From Acidobacteriota bacterium (GTDB lineage: Bacteria > Acidobacteriota > Aminicenantia > Aminicenantales > Saccharicenantaceae): a stretch of 64,000 bases of DNA. A program made the position numbers and the translations under genes. The DNA is taken from assembly GCA_039683095.1 (NCBI GenBank), contig JBDKSB010000007.1:25491-89490 (forward strand). Reading direction: 5' to 3'. Shown piece by piece: positions 24,859 to 36,438 of the stretch. The stretch's first letter is position 1. Each line of letters begins with the position of its first letter. The notes beneath the pieces were generated by a model. It was not told the DNA's origin, did no database searches, and worked only from the letters and a program-made list of their open reading frames with translations.

Positions 24859-26184
24859 TCACTTGAGCGCGTATCTCAGGACGAACAGCCCGGCAAAGGC
24901 GTAAATCAGCCAATGGACCCGGCGCCCCTGTCCGGCCGCGACCTTGAGCAGGACGTAGGCTATGAAGCCGAAGGAGATGCCCTCGGTGATGCTCATGGTC
25001 AGCGGCATGACGATGATGCTCAGGAAGGCCGGGAGGGCCTCGGTCAGGTCGTCCCAATCGATGGCCTTGACGCCCTTCATCATCATGGACCCCACGACGA
25101 TCAGGGCCGGGGCGATGACCGGCCGCAGGACCATCCCGCCGTAATCGACCTCGCCGCTGATCATCTGGGCGATGGGGCTGAAGAACAGGGCGACGAGGAA
25201 CAGGGCCGAGGTGACGATGTTGGCCAGCCCCGTCCGGGCTCCCTGGGCGATGCCGGTGACGCTCTCGATGTAGCTCGAGACCGTCGAGGTCCCGAGCAGG
25301 ACGCCGCCGACGGTGCCGGCCGCGTCGGCCAGCATGGCCTGGTCGGCCCGGGGCAGGCGGCCGTCCTTCAGGAAGTTGCCGGCGCTGCCAACGCCGATGA
25401 GCGTCCCGATGGCGTCGAAGACGTCGAGCAGGAAGAACACGAAAACCACGGAGACGAGCCCCGAGCTGATCGCCCCGGCGATGTCGAGCTTGAGGAAGGT
25501 CGGGGCCAGGCTCGGCACGGGGGCCGTGACGCCGTGGAACCTGACGATCCCGAACGGGATGCCGGCCAGGGCCGTGGCCAGGATGCCGGCCAGGATGGCG
25601 CCGGGGAAGCGGACGACCATCAGCACGGCCGTCAGGGCCAGGCCGGCGAGGACGAGCAGCACGGGCGGGCTGCCGAGGTCGCCCAAGCCGACGAGGACGC
25701 CCGGCCGGCCGACGACGATCCCCCCGTATTCCAGCCCGACCAGGGCGATGAGCAGGCCGATGCCCACGGAGATGCCGTACTTGAGGCCGTCCGGGACGGC
25801 GGCCACGACCTTGCCCCAGACGCCGACGAGGGCCAGGACGACGAAGACCAGGCCGGAGATGAAATTGGCGCCCAGGGCGACCTGCCAGGTATAGCCCATG
25901 GTGCCGCAGACGACCACGGCGAAGAAGACGTTGTGGCCCATGGCCGGGGCCTGGGCGATCGGATAGCGGGCGAGCAAGCCCGTGAGGAGCGTCGCCAGGG
26001 CGCTGGCCAGGCACGTGGCCACCATGACCGCGCCCTTGTCCATGCCCGCCGTGCCGAGGATGGCCGGCTGGACGAAGATGATGTAGGACATGGTCATGAA
26101 GGTCGTCGCGCCGCCGAGGACCTCGCGGCGGACGGTCGTGCCGTTCTCGGCCAGACGGAATGTCCTCTCGAGGAACGCCTTCAC
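24859..26184 (-). CDS. NCS2/AzgA-type purine permease
   Basis: 441 residues from the GTG at 26184 (GGGGAGA upstream); an open frame further upstream is not coding-like. About 12 membrane helices. Family marks: FRLAENGTTVRREVLGGATTFMTMSYIIFVQPAIL at the N-terminus, APAMGHNVFFA, and FVFFLLDVFDAIGTLIGVG. It imports adenine, guanine or hypoxanthine with protons. The adenine phosphoribosyltransferase gene is 47 bp upstream on the same strand, which supports a purine salvage role. Confidence 0.9.
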   Translation of the reverse strand: MKAFLERTFRLAENGTTVRREVLGGATTFMTMSYIIFVQPAILGTAGMDKGAVMVATCLASALATLLTGLLARYPIAQAPAMGHNVFFAVVVCGTMGYTWQVALGANFISGLVFVVLALVGVWGKVVAAVPDGLKYGISVGIGLLIALVGLEYGGIVVGRPGVLVGLGDLGSPPVLLVLAGLALTAVLMVVRFPGAILAGILATALAGIPFGIVRFHGVTAPVPSLAPTFLKLDIAGAISSGLVSVVFVFFLLDVFDAIGTLIGVGSAGNFLKDGRLPRADQAMLADAAGTVGGVLLGTSTVSSYIESVTGIAQGARTGLANIVTSALFLVALFFSPIAQMISGEVDYGGMVLRPVIAPALIVVGSMMMKGVKAIDWDDLTEALPAFLSIIVMPLTMSITEGISFGFIAYVLLKVAAGQGRRVHWLIYAFAGLFVLRYALK

Positions 26185-26231
26185 GCCTCTCCCCTGCCCC
26201 GTTCCGGTCCTTGGCCCGCCGGACGCCCCGG

Positions 26232-26762
26232 TCAATAGCGGACGAGGGCCCGGACCTCGACCTCCGGATGGGCCGCGCGGATGTTCTCGACGCCGTGCAG
26301 GAACGACAGCTCGACGACGGCCCCGAAGCCGACGACCTCGCCGTTGAGCTTCTTGACCAGGTTGATGGCGCTGACCGAAGAGGACCCGGTGGCGATGAGG
26401 TCGTCGATGATGATGACGCGCTGGCCGCGGGCCATGGCGTCCTCGTGCATCTCGAAATACTCGACCGCGTACTCGTTCGGGGCCTCGATCGAAGCGCATT
26501 TGCGGGGCAGCTTGCCCTTCTTGCGGATGACGGTCAGGCCCAGCCGGAGGTCCCGGGCCAGGGCCGCGGCGAAAATGAAGCCCCGGGACTCGATGCCGAC
26601 GATGAGATCCGGCTTCTTGGTCCGGGCCCAGGCCGTCAGCTGGTCGATGGCGGCGTTGAAGGCCTCGGCGCTCTGGACGACCGGGGTGATATCCTTGAAG
26701 ACAACGCCCGGTTTGGGAAAGTCGGGGACATCGAGGATGTAATCTTTGAGATCGATCTTCAT
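26232..26762 (-). CDS. apt: Adenine phosphoribosyltransferase
   Basis: 176 residues, full length. It converts adenine and PRPP to AMP. Motifs: DFPKPGVVFKDITPV at the N-terminus, LIVGIESRGFIFA, and the PRPP-binding loop VIIIDDLIATGSSS. It forms an operon with the purine permease downstream. Confidence 0.95.
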   Translation of the reverse strand: MKIDLKDYILDVPDFPKPGVVFKDITPVVQSAEAFNAAIDQLTAWARTKKPDLIVGIESRGFIFAAALARDLRLGLTVIRKKGKLPRKCASIEAPNEYAVEYFEMHEDAMARGQRVIIIDDLIATGSSSVSAINLVKKLNGEVVGFGAVVELSFLHGVENIRAAHPEVEVRALVRY

Positions 26763-26821
26763 GGCAGCCTTACTTTATTAATATTACCCCCGCGAAGTCA
26801 ATCCGCCGCCCGCTTAATGAC

Positions 26822-26873
26822 GGGGTCAAACCCGCTTTTTGCTCATTTTCGCGTAAAAGGCAGGTTTGACCCC
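26822..26873. repeat. REP-like inverted repeat between apt and thiE
   Basis: GGGGTCAAACC (26822-26832) and GGTTTGACCCC (26863-26873) form a perfect 11-bp stem, extended by CGC and TTTTG pairs around a loop of about 20 bases. Variants of GACGGGGTCAAACC occur at 37798 and 49590, and a related hairpin at 55482-55537, so this is a dispersed genomic repeat. It lies between divergent genes. Confidence 0.75.
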
Positions 26874-26898
26874 TTCTCGATTTGTTATACTGTAAGCG

Positions 26899-27543
26899 AT
26901 GGCCATCGATTATTCGCTCTATCTCGTCGCCGACGCCGAGTACGCCCGGGGGCGGGACCTGGCCGGCCTCGTCGAAGCGGCCGTCGACGGCGGCGTGACC
27001 GTCGTCCAGCTCCGGGCCAAACTGCTCGGCGGGGCGGCCTTCGCCGCCCTGGCCTCGGACCTCGCCTCCCGGCTGGCGCGGCGGGGTGTGCCCCTGCTCG
27101 TCAACGACCGGGTCGACATCGCCCTGGCCTGCGGCGCGGCCGGCGTCCACCTCGGCCAGGAGGACGTGCCCGTCGCCGTCGCCCGCCGCCTCCTCGGAAC
27201 CCGGGCGGTCATCGGCGTTTCGGTCAATACGCCCGGGCAGGCCCGGCAGGCGGAACGGGACGGCGCCGATTACGTCGGGGCCGGCCCGGCCTACGCGACG
27301 AGCACGAAGGAAACCCCGCTGGCCGTCCTGGGCCCGGCCGGCATCGGGCTCGTCCGGCGGGCGACCCGCCTGCCGGTCGTGGCCATCGGCGGGATCGCCG
27401 CGGCCAACGCGGCGGACATGGCTTCGGCCGGGGCCGACGGCATCGCCGTCGTCTCGGCCGTCCTCGGCGCCCCGGACGCCCGGCGCGCCGCCGAAGAGCT
27501 GAAACAGGCCTTCACGGGAATTCCCAAAAGGAGGGATCGATGA
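26899..27543 (+). CDS. thiE: Thiamine-phosphate synthase ThiE
   Basis: 214 residues. It joins HMP-PP and thiazole phosphate into thiamine phosphate. Motifs: GVTVVQLRAK, PLLVNDRVDIALACGAAGVHLGQEDVPV, YVGAGPAYATSTKETP and VVAIGGIAAANAADM. The TIM-barrel length is normal. No TPP riboswitch is visible upstream. The stop overlaps the next start as ATGA. Confidence 0.93.
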   Translation: MAIDYSLYLVADAEYARGRDLAGLVEAAVDGGVTVVQLRAKLLGGAAFAALASDLASRLARRGVPLLVNDRVDIALACGAAGVHLGQEDVPVAVARRLLGTRAVIGVSVNTPGQARQAERDGADYVGAGPAYATSTKETPLAVLGPAGIGLVRRATRLPVVAIGGIAAANAADMASAGADGIAVVSAVLGAPDARRAAEELKQAFTGIPKRRDR

Positions 27544-28265
27544 GGATCAGGGATTGGGCGATCGGGCTGATCGCGCTGGCGCTGGCGCTTTCGCCGGCCC
27601 TGGCCGCGGCCGGGGCCGGGGACGGGCGCGGACAGGCCGCGGGCAAGAGCGCGGCCGCCGGCCAGATCGAAAAGATCGACGAGGCCGTGCGCGTTCTCAA
27701 CGAGATGATGAAGGAATCGGACAAGAGCATCCCGGAGTCGCTCATCCGGAACTGCGCCGGGATCGCCATCATCCCGGACGTCATCCGGGCGGGGCTCGTC
27801 ATCGGCGGACGCCACGGCAGGGGCGTGGTGCTCGTCCGGACCGGGGACCGGGGCTGGAGCGACCCGGCCTTCATCGAGATCACGGGCGGGAGCGTCGGCT
27901 GGCAGGCCGGCGTCCAGTCGGCGGACATCATCCTGGTCTTCCGCACGCCCCGGAGCGTCGAGCACCTGGCCGAAAACAAGTTCACGCTGGGGGCCGACGT
28001 CGGCGTCGCCGCCGGCCCGCTGGGCCGCACGGCCGAGGCCTCCACGGACGCGGCGCTCAAGGCCGAGATCCTGTCCTACTCCCGCAGCCGCGGCCTTTAC
28101 GCCGGGCTGACCGTGCAGGGCTCGTCCATCCAGGAGGACCGCAAGGCCAACCGGAATTTCTACGGCGCCGACGTTTCGCCGAAGGACATCTTCAACGGGA
28201 AGGCCCCGGCGTCGCCGGCGGCCGCGGGCAAGCTCAGGACGGCGCTCGCGGAGCTGTTAAAGTGA
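27540..28265 (+). CDS. Exported SYLF-domain (YSC84-like) protein
   Basis: 241 residues, starting at the ATG that overlaps the thiE stop. It has a signal peptide (WAIGLIALALALSPALAAAGA). The SYLF domain covers most of the rest: KSIPESLIRNCAGIAIIPDVIRAGLVIGGRHGRGVVLVR, FIEITGGSVGWQAGVQSADIILVF, LGADVGVAAGPLGR and YSRSRGLYAGLTVQGSSI. The family binds lipids such as phosphoinositides in eukaryotes; bacterial homologues are exported with an unknown role. Overlaps the convergent tsaE by 9 bases. Confidence 0.9.
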   Translation: MRIRDWAIGLIALALALSPALAAAGAGDGRGQAAGKSAAAGQIEKIDEAVRVLNEMMKESDKSIPESLIRNCAGIAIIPDVIRAGLVIGGRHGRGVVLVRTGDRGWSDPAFIEITGGSVGWQAGVQSADIILVFRTPRSVEHLAENKFTLGADVGVAAGPLGRTAEASTDAALKAEILSYSRSRGLYAGLTVQGSSIQEDRKANRNFYGADVSPKDIFNGKAPASPAAAGKLRTALAELLK

Positions 28266-28685
28266 CCTGTCTTCGATCGTGATCCGGCGCTCGTCGTCGC
28301 CGGCAGGCTCTATCCGAACCCGGATGCCCTCGACCGGGAAGGTCAGCTTCTCGGCCCACTCGACGATGACGATCCCCTGTCCGAGCATATCCTCCCAGCC
28401 GAGGTCGGCGATCTCGGACGCCCGCTCGAGCCGGTACAGGTCGATGTGGAAGACCCGGTTCCGGCCTTCGTAGACGTTGACCAGGGTGAACGACGGGCTG
28501 GAGACCCGGTTGGGGTCGGCCACTCCGGCCCCGGCGGCCAGGCCCTTGGCGAAGACCGTCTTCCCGGCCCCCAGCTCGCCGATGAGCAGGACCACCTCCG
28601 TCCCGGCGAAGCCGGCGGCCATCCCCCGGGCCAGCTCGAAGGTCTCCTGGCCGGACCGCGTCGTGACCGTCCTCGGCCAACTCAT
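28257..28685 (-). CDS. tsaE: tRNA t6A-modification ATPase TsaE
   Basis: 142 residues, usual length. It is the ATPase partner of TsaB/TsaD in making N6-threonylcarbamoyladenosine on ANN-decoding tRNAs. Walker A GELGAGKTVFAKGLA; also VSSPSFTLVNVYEGRNRVFHIDLYRLE and IVIVEWAEKL. The ATG overlaps the stop of the upstream nnrDE gene (ATGA), a common pairing in bacteria. Confidence 0.95.
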   Translation of the reverse strand: MSWPRTVTTRSGQETFELARGMAAGFAGTEVVLLIGELGAGKTVFAKGLAAGAGVADPNRVSSPSFTLVNVYEGRNRVFHIDLYRLERASEIADLGWEDMLGQGIVIVEWAEKLTFPVEGIRVRIEPAGDDERRITIEDRSL

Positions 28686-30235
28686 TCGCCGGCCAGCGCT
28701 TTCAGGGCCGGCGGCAGGTAGCGGATGATGTCGCCGGCGATGAGGGCCCGCTCGCCCAGCCGGTCCGCCGCGATGTCCCCGGCCAGGCCGTGGGCGTAAA
28801 CGGCCGAGATCGCGGCCCCGGGCAGGTCCGCTTTCTGCCCGATCTGGGCGGCGATCATTCCCCCGAGCACGTCGCCCGATCCGCCGGTGGCCATGCCCGG
28901 GTTCCCCGTCGGGTTGACGAAGACGCGCCCGTCCGGCGCGGCCACGAGCGTCCGGTAGCCCTTGAGGACGACCGTGACCTTGTGCCTGGCCGCGAACTCC
29001 GGCGCCAGCTCCAGGCGATGGCGCTGGACCTCTTCGCTCGTCCGTCCGGCCAGGCGGGAGAATTCGCCGGGATGGGGCGTCAGCACAACCGGCCCGCGCA
29101 TCCGGTCCAGGACCTCCGGCGCCTTCGAGACGATGTTCAGGCCGTCGGCGTCGATGACGCACGGGGCCTTGATCCGAGGCAGGAGGCCGAGCACGAACTC
29201 TGCGGTCGCGGGGTTCGTGGAGAGCCCCGGGCCGACGAGCACGACGCTCTTGCCCCCGAGCAGGGCCAGGGCCCGGGAGAGCGCCGCCGCGTCGATCGTT
29301 CCTGCCGGCGTCTCGGCCAGCGGCTCGGTCATCAGCTCGGCCATGCCCCTCGCCAGCGACGGCAGGGCCCGGGCGGCCGTGGCCACCGTGACCAGGCCCG
29401 CGCCCGTCCGCAGCGCGGCCCGGCCGGCCAGCGCGGCCGCGCCCGACTTCCCCAGCGACCCGGCGAAGATCAGGACGTGGCCGTACGTTCCCTTGTGGGT
29501 GTCTTTCTTGCGCCGGGCGAAGAAGGGCGCTACGGCCTCCTCTTCGACCAGCTCCAGCTTGAGCTCGTCCTTATTGAGGAGCGCGGACGGCAGGCCGATC
29601 GGGGCCACGACGAGCTCGCCGACCCTGTCCGCGGCCGGCGGAAAGATGTGGGCGACCTTGGGAGCGGCCAGGGTGACCGTCAGGTCGGCCGCGACGCAAG
29701 GCCCGATCGTCTCGAACGTGTCGGAGGACAGACCGGAGGGGATGTCGACGGCGACCTTGAACGCCTTGGACCTGTTGATGTCCCCGGCCGCCGCGGCGAA
29801 AAGGCCCTCGAGCGGCTTGATCAGCCCGGTCCCGAACATGGCGTCCACGACGACGGAGGCGTGAAAGACCGCGGTCCGCTCCTTCTTCCAGGCCGCCGCG
29901 TCCCGGACCTCGGTCACCGGCAGGCCCATTTTCAGGGCCACGGCCAGGTTGACCGCGGCGTCGCCCTTGACCTCGTCCCCGGCCGCCAGGAGCAGGATCT
30001 CGGGCCGGGCACCGGCATTGGCGAGGTGGCGGGCGGCCACGAATCCGTCCCCGCCGTTGTTGCCCTTCCCCGCCACGATCACGACGCGCTCGCAGGCGAT
30101 GTCCGGGAAGCGGTGCCGGATGGCCCGGGCGATCCGCAGGCCGGCGTTCTCCATGAGCACGACGCCGGGGATGCCGATGTCCTCGATCGCGGTCCGGTCG
30201 ATCTCCCGCATCTCCGCCGAGGTCAGGATCTTCAT
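28682..30235 (-). CDS. nnrD: Bifunctional NAD(P)HX epimerase/dehydratase
   Basis: 517 residues from the ATG at 30235 (GGAGGG upstream). The N-terminal epimerase domain (residues 1-215) has MREIDRTAIEDIGIPGVVLMENAG and VVIVAGKGNNGGDGFVAARHL. The C-terminal ADP-dependent dehydratase domain (about 225-515) has THKGTYGHVLIFAGSLGKSGAA, PCVIDADGLNI, VVLTPHPGEFSRL and NPTGNPGMATGGSGDVLGGMI. Together they repair hydrated NAD(P)H. It forms an operon with tsaE. Confidence 0.94.
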   Translation of the reverse strand: MKILTSAEMREIDRTAIEDIGIPGVVLMENAGLRIARAIRHRFPDIACERVVIVAGKGNNGGDGFVAARHLANAGARPEILLLAAGDEVKGDAAVNLAVALKMGLPVTEVRDAAAWKKERTAVFHASVVVDAMFGTGLIKPLEGLFAAAAGDINRSKAFKVAVDIPSGLSSDTFETIGPCVAADLTVTLAAPKVAHIFPPAADRVGELVVAPIGLPSALLNKDELKLELVEEEAVAPFFARRKKDTHKGTYGHVLIFAGSLGKSGAAALAGRAALRTGAGLVTVATAARALPSLARGMAELMTEPLAETPAGTIDAAALSRALALLGGKSVVLVGPGLSTNPATAEFVLGLLPRIKAPCVIDADGLNIVSKAPEVLDRMRGPVVLTPHPGEFSRLAGRTSEEVQRHRLELAPEFAARHKVTVVLKGYRTLVAAPDGRVFVNPTGNPGMATGGSGDVLGGMIAAQIGQKADLPGAAISAVYAHGLAGDIAADRLGERALIAGDIIRYLPPALKALAGE

Positions 30236-30447
30236 GAATCCCTCCGATACCATGGGGATTTTAGCATATTTCCGGGACGTTCGGGCCGCAGGCCGAAGGA
30301 CGCCACCCGCTCGTCGGGAACGGTCCGGGCGCTCGGACCCCGCGATCTTCCGGCCCCGAAATTATTGACACCCCCCCCGGCCCTGTGTTAAGGATTAGCG
30401 AAAACGCAGGCCGTCGAACGACTAAACCTGCATACCGGAGGGTTGCG

Positions 30448-32766
30448 TTGAACGAAATGAAAGAGCGCCGTCCTATATCCCGGAAAATCCCCTGGCAGCT
30501 CGCAGTCGTCTTCGTTCTCCTGGCGGCCGGGCTGTCCGCGCTCTCCCAGGTCTTCTACACCACGCAGATCAGGCACGCCCGCGCCTTCATGGAAAGCGAG
30601 CTGGCCACGGTGGCCGGCCTCAAGGCCCATCAGATCAGGGAATGGCTCGAGCAGAAGCTGGCCTTCGCCGCCGCCCTCCAGGGGAACCGCTCGAACGCCG
30701 CGGCCGCCGAGGCGCTGGCCGGGAGGCCCGGCCTCGAACCGGACCGGACCGGGTTCCTGGCCGGCCTGGCGGGGCTCCAGAAAAGCATTCCCTTCACCAA
30801 GGTCGAACTCTCCATGCCCCACGGCGAGATCCTCTTGGACTATCCCGAAGGCTCGGCCTTCGCCTCTACGCCCGCCACCCTGGACGCGATCCACGAGGCC
30901 TGGCAGGACGGCAAGCCCCGGCTTGGCGCCATCGACCTGGACGAGAAGACCGGCCGGCGCTCCATCGACCTGATGATCCCCCTGCTCACGGGCGAAGGCC
31001 CCGGGAAGCCCGCGGCCCTTCTCCGGCTGTCGTTCGACGCCGCCTCGGAGATCGATCCCCTGCTCAACGACTGGCCGAACCGCCGCGACTCCGCCGAGGC
31101 CATCCTGCTGCGGATCGAGGCCGGGAACTTCGTCCGCCTCAGCCTGCCTCGCCTCTATGACGCCAAGGCCAAGACGCCTCCCCCGCCCGTCCCCGTGGCC
31201 AGCTTCCGCCGGCCGGCCCCCAACGAGGCCCTGGGCGAGGAAGGGTTCGTCGAGGGCAAGGATTACCGGGGCCGCCAGGTCCTCGAGTATCTCCGGGCCG
31301 TCCCCGGCACGGCCTGGCTCGTCGCCGTCAAGACGGACCTGGCCGACCTGACCGCCGGGATGACCGGCCGGAACGCGGGCATCGTGGCCGTGACCGGCGC
31401 CCTCATCCTCGTCTGCGGCGCGCTCCTCTATGTCTTCTGGCGGCGGAGCCTGGCCGCCGAGGAAGCGGCCGAGCGGTCCAAGTGGGACCTGGCCAACAAG
31501 ACCATGTCCGACTTCATGCAGATCATGATCGACATCATGCCAAATCCCGCCTTCTTCAAGGACAAGGAGGGCCGCTACCAGGGCAGCAACGCCGCGTTCG
31601 AGAGACTCCTCGGCCACGGCAAAAGCGAGATCATCGGCCACACCATCGCCGACCTCGCGTCGCCGGACATCGTCAAGAAGCACCAGGAACACGACCAGGC
31701 CCTGCTGACCGAGCCGGGGCACCAGGTCTACGAGGCCCCGCTCCAGGCCTGGGACGGCGAACATCACGTCATCTTCATCAAGACGACCTACCAGCGGCCG
31801 GACGGCGCGATCGGCGGCATCCTGGGCATCCTCAAGGACATCACCCAGCGTCTCCGCTCCGAGGAGGAGCTCGAACAGCTGCGCCGTTTCAGCGACAGCA
31901 CGGTCCAGACCATGACCGAGGGGCTTGTCCTGACCGACGCGGACGGCCGGCTCACGTTCGTCAACCCGGCCGCGGCCCGGATGCTGGGCTACGCGGCGAG
32001 CGAGATGATCGACCAGCCCGTCACCGCCTTCGTCCCCAAGGACAATCACGACATCGTCCGGCGGGCCGACGAGAAGCGTCTCAAGGGCATCTCCGACCGC
32101 TACGAGCTCGACTTCCTCCACCGCAACGGCAGCCGCCGGACCTTCCTGGTCAGCGGCGGGCCGCGCATCCAGGCCGCCCGATTCGGCGGGACCATGGCCG
32201 TCCTGACCGACATCTCCGACCGCAAGCGCATGGAAGAGGAGATCCGGGCCCTGTCCCTGCACGACGAGCTGACCGGCCTCTGCAACCGGCGCGGCTTCCT
32301 GACCCTGTCCGAGCTGGCCATCAAGACGGCCACCCGGCTGAAGAAGCCGATCGCGCTGATCTACATCGACGTGGACGACCTCAAGACGATCAACGACTCG
32401 GGCGGCCACAAGATGGGCGACCGGGCCCTGGTCGAGATCGCTTTCACCCTGAGGAAGAGCTTCCGCGAGTCGGACGTCATCGGCCGGCTCGGCGGGGACG
32501 AGTTTGCGGTCCTGGCCATGCAGACGAACCCCATGGACAGCAGCCTCCTGACCCTCCGTCTCCTGGAACGGTTGGACCTCTTCAACAGCCGGTCGGCGGC
32601 CGAAGCCGGGTTCCGCCTGTCGGTCAGCTACGGCGTATCGAACCGCGAGCCCGACAGCCCGGGGACCGTCGACGAGTTGCTGAGCCAGGCCGACCTCCAG
32701 ATGTATGAGCAGAAGCGGGCCAAGAAGAGCAGCACGCCGGGCAGGCTTCCGGGCCTGTCCGCTTAG
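30448..32766 (+). CDS. Membrane PAS-GGDEF diguanylate cyclase
   Basis: About 772 residues. I choose TTG 30448 because GGAGG ends 6 bases before it; ATG 30457 is the alternative. Domains in order: N-terminal helix (LAVVFVLLAAGLSALSQVFY), a periplasmic sensor region of about 280 residues, a second helix (GIVAVTGALILVCGALLYVFW), two PAS domains (MIDIMPNPAFFKDKEGRYQG and GLVLTDADGRLTFVNPAAARMLGY), and a GGDEF domain (LSLHDELTGLCNRRGF, RLGGDEFAV). RESD five residues before GGDEF is an intact I-site, so product inhibition by c-di-GMP is expected. It makes c-di-GMP in response to an external signal. Confidence 0.9.
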   Translation: MNEMKERRPISRKIPWQLAVVFVLLAAGLSALSQVFYTTQIRHARAFMESELATVAGLKAHQIREWLEQKLAFAAALQGNRSNAAAAEALAGRPGLEPDRTGFLAGLAGLQKSIPFTKVELSMPHGEILLDYPEGSAFASTPATLDAIHEAWQDGKPRLGAIDLDEKTGRRSIDLMIPLLTGEGPGKPAALLRLSFDAASEIDPLLNDWPNRRDSAEAILLRIEAGNFVRLSLPRLYDAKAKTPPPPVPVASFRRPAPNEALGEEGFVEGKDYRGRQVLEYLRAVPGTAWLVAVKTDLADLTAGMTGRNAGIVAVTGALILVCGALLYVFWRRSLAAEEAAERSKWDLANKTMSDFMQIMIDIMPNPAFFKDKEGRYQGSNAAFERLLGHGKSEIIGHTIADLASPDIVKKHQEHDQALLTEPGHQVYEAPLQAWDGEHHVIFIKTTYQRPDGAIGGILGILKDITQRLRSEEELEQLRRFSDSTVQTMTEGLVLTDADGRLTFVNPAAARMLGYAASEMIDQPVTAFVPKDNHDIVRRADEKRLKGISDRYELDFLHRNGSRRTFLVSGGPRIQAARFGGTMAVLTDISDRKRMEEEIRALSLHDELTGLCNRRGFLTLSELAIKTATRLKKPIALIYIDVDDLKTINDSGGHKMGDRALVEIAFTLRKSFRESDVIGRLGGDEFAVLAMQTNPMDSSLLTLRLLERLDLFNSRSAAEAGFRLSVSYGVSNREPDSPGTVDELLSQADLQMYEQKRAKKSSTPGRLPGLSA

Positions 32767-32777
32767 GCTTCGGGCGT

Positions 32778-33856
<1,079 letters not shown>

Positions 33857-33863
33857 GGCGGGC

Positions 33864-35042
33864 ATGAAATTCGTCACCGACCTGGACGTCAAGGGCAAGC
33901 TCGTCTTCCTGCGCGTCGACTTCAACGTCCCGCTGGACGACAAGGGGCAGATCCGCGACGACACCCGGATCCGTGCCTCGCTGCCCACCATCAACTGGCT
34001 CCTCGAGCACGGCGCCCGGCTGGTCATCGCCTCGCACCTGGGACGGCCCAAGGGCAAGCCCGAGCCCTCCATGAGCCTGAAGCCGGCCGCGAGACGGCTG
34101 GCCGAGATCATCCCGAACAAGGTCCTCATGGCCCCCGACGCCGTCGGCGACGAGGTCGAGAGGATGAAGAAGGGCCTGGGCGAGGGCCAGGCGCTGGTCC
34201 TCGAGAACGTCCGCTTCCACAAGGAAGAGGAGAAGAACGATCCGGAGTTCTCCCGCAAGCTGGCCCAGGGCATCGACATCTTCGTCAACGACGCCTTCGG
34301 CTCGAGCCACCGGGCCCACGCTTCGGTCGTCGGCATCGCCGGCTTCGTACCGGTCAAGGCGGCCGGGTTCCTGATGAAGAAGGAGGTCGATTACCTCCAG
34401 AAGGCGGTCCACTCGCCGGTCAAGCCCTACGTCGCCATCCTGGGCGGGGCCAAGGTCTCGGACAAGATCGAGATCATCGAGAGCCTGCTCGGCAAGGCCG
34501 ACCACATCCTGATCGGCGGCGCCATGGCCTATACCTTCCTGAAAGCCCAGGGCCTCGGCGTGGGCAAGTCGCTCGTCGAGGACGACCAGATCGAGGTCGC
34601 CCTGGCCATCCTGGACAAGGCCCGGGCCGGCAAGGTCGGCTTCCATCTGCCGCAAGACCATGTCCTGGCCAAGGCGCCGCAGGCGGGGACGGAAACGAGG
34701 ACCGTCGAGACCCTGCCCTTCCCCGACGACATGATGGGCGTCGATATCGGCCCCAAGACCGTGGCCGCCTACGCGGCGGTCATAGCCACGGCCAAGACGA
34801 TCTTCTGGAACGGCCCCATGGGCATCTTCGAGATCGACGAGTTCGCCAAGGGCACCATCGGGGTGGCCAAGGCCGTGGCGGCCTCGGGCGCGCTCTCCAT
34901 CGTCGGGGGCGGGGACTCCGTCGCCGCCGTGAAGAAGGCCGGTGTCAGGGACAAGATCAGCTACATCTCGACCGGCGGCGGGGCTTCGCTCGAATACGTC
35001 GCCTATGAAACGTTGCCTGGCATCACGGCCCTGGAGAAGTAG
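33864..35042 (+). CDS. pgk: Phosphoglycerate kinase
   Basis: 392 residues from the ATG at 33864, 7 bases after the gap stop. It makes ATP and 3-phosphoglycerate. Motifs: LVFLRVDFNVPLDDKGQI, LVIASHLGRPKGK, LVLENVRFHKEE, FVNDAFGSSHRAHAS, ILGGAKVSDKI and SIVGGGDSVAAV. tpiA starts on the next base after the stop. Confidence 0.97.
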   Translation: MKFVTDLDVKGKLVFLRVDFNVPLDDKGQIRDDTRIRASLPTINWLLEHGARLVIASHLGRPKGKPEPSMSLKPAARRLAEIIPNKVLMAPDAVGDEVERMKKGLGEGQALVLENVRFHKEEEKNDPEFSRKLAQGIDIFVNDAFGSSHRAHASVVGIAGFVPVKAAGFLMKKEVDYLQKAVHSPVKPYVAILGGAKVSDKIEIIESLLGKADHILIGGAMAYTFLKAQGLGVGKSLVEDDQIEVALAILDKARAGKVGFHLPQDHVLAKAPQAGTETRTVETLPFPDDMMGVDIGPKTVAAYAAVIATAKTIFWNGPMGIFEIDEFAKGTIGVAKAVAASGALSIVGGGDSVAAVKKAGVRDKISYISTGGGASLEYVAYETLPGITALEK

Positions 35043-35827
<785 letters not shown>

Positions 35828-35831
<4 letters not shown>

Positions 35832-36229
35832 GCACGTTAATCATCATCCTGCACGTTATCGTTTGCCTGTTCCTGATCCTCGTGGTCCTGCTCCAGTCGG
35901 GCAAGGCCGCGGACCTGGCCGGAGCCTTCGGCGGCGGCGGAAGCCAGACCGCCTACGGCGGCAGAGGCAGCCAGAGCCTGCTCTCCAAGCTGACCACGGC
36001 GTCGGCCGTCATCTTCATGCTGACGTCGCTCGGCCTGTGGATCGTTTCGGGCAAAAACACCTCCTCGGTCGTCGGCGGCGAGAAGGCGCCGGCCGCGGCG
36101 ACCGTCCCGGCGGCCAAGCCCGGGGACCAATCGACGGCGACCAACCCGGCCGCAACGCCGGCTGCTCAGCCCGAGCAGAAGCCCGCGGCGCCGGCCCCGG
36201 CCTCCCCGGCCCCGGCCGAGAAGAAGTAG
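35828..36229 (+). CDS. secG: Preprotein translocase subunit SecG
   Basis: 133 residues, GTG start overlapping the tpiA stop as GTGA. Two helices (LIIILHVIVCLFLILVVLLQ and ASAVIFMLTSLGLWIVS) flank the conserved loop LAGAFGGGGSQTAYGG. The long Ala/Pro-rich C-terminal tail (about 60 residues) is an extension seen in many phyla. SecG assists SecYEG protein export. The tpiA-secG-tRNA-Leu order is common in bacteria. Confidence 0.93.
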
Positions 36230-36240
36230 ACCTCGTTCGT

Positions 36241-36324
36241 GCCGAAGTGGTGGAATTGGCAGACACGCTAGCTTGAGGGGTTAGTGCCCGCAAGGGTATG
36301 GGGGTTCGAGTCCCCCCTTCGGCA
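36241..36324 (+). tRNA. tRNA-Leu (anticodon GAG)
   Basis: An 84-base class II tRNA. The acceptor arms GCCGAAG and CTTCGGC pair fully, with discriminator A. The anticodon loop TTGAGGG gives GAG. It has a long variable arm and a T-arm GGGGGTTCGAGTCCCCC. CCA is not encoded. It lies 11 bases after secG and may be co-transcribed. Confidence 0.95.
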
Positions 36325-36438
36325 TTCCATCCAACCTTATCCCGGACCTGTGCCGGTCTTCGTCAATCGGGAATCCGCTTGCTCGGATACTTCCCAGCGC
36401 CGCCCCTCCGAGTCGCTCCGGGTCGGCGCGGCCCGCGT

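Noticed and set aside
26763..26898. TPP riboswitch upstream of thiE
   Set aside because: No CTGAGA or ACCTGA-type core; the region holds a REP-like inverted repeat instead.
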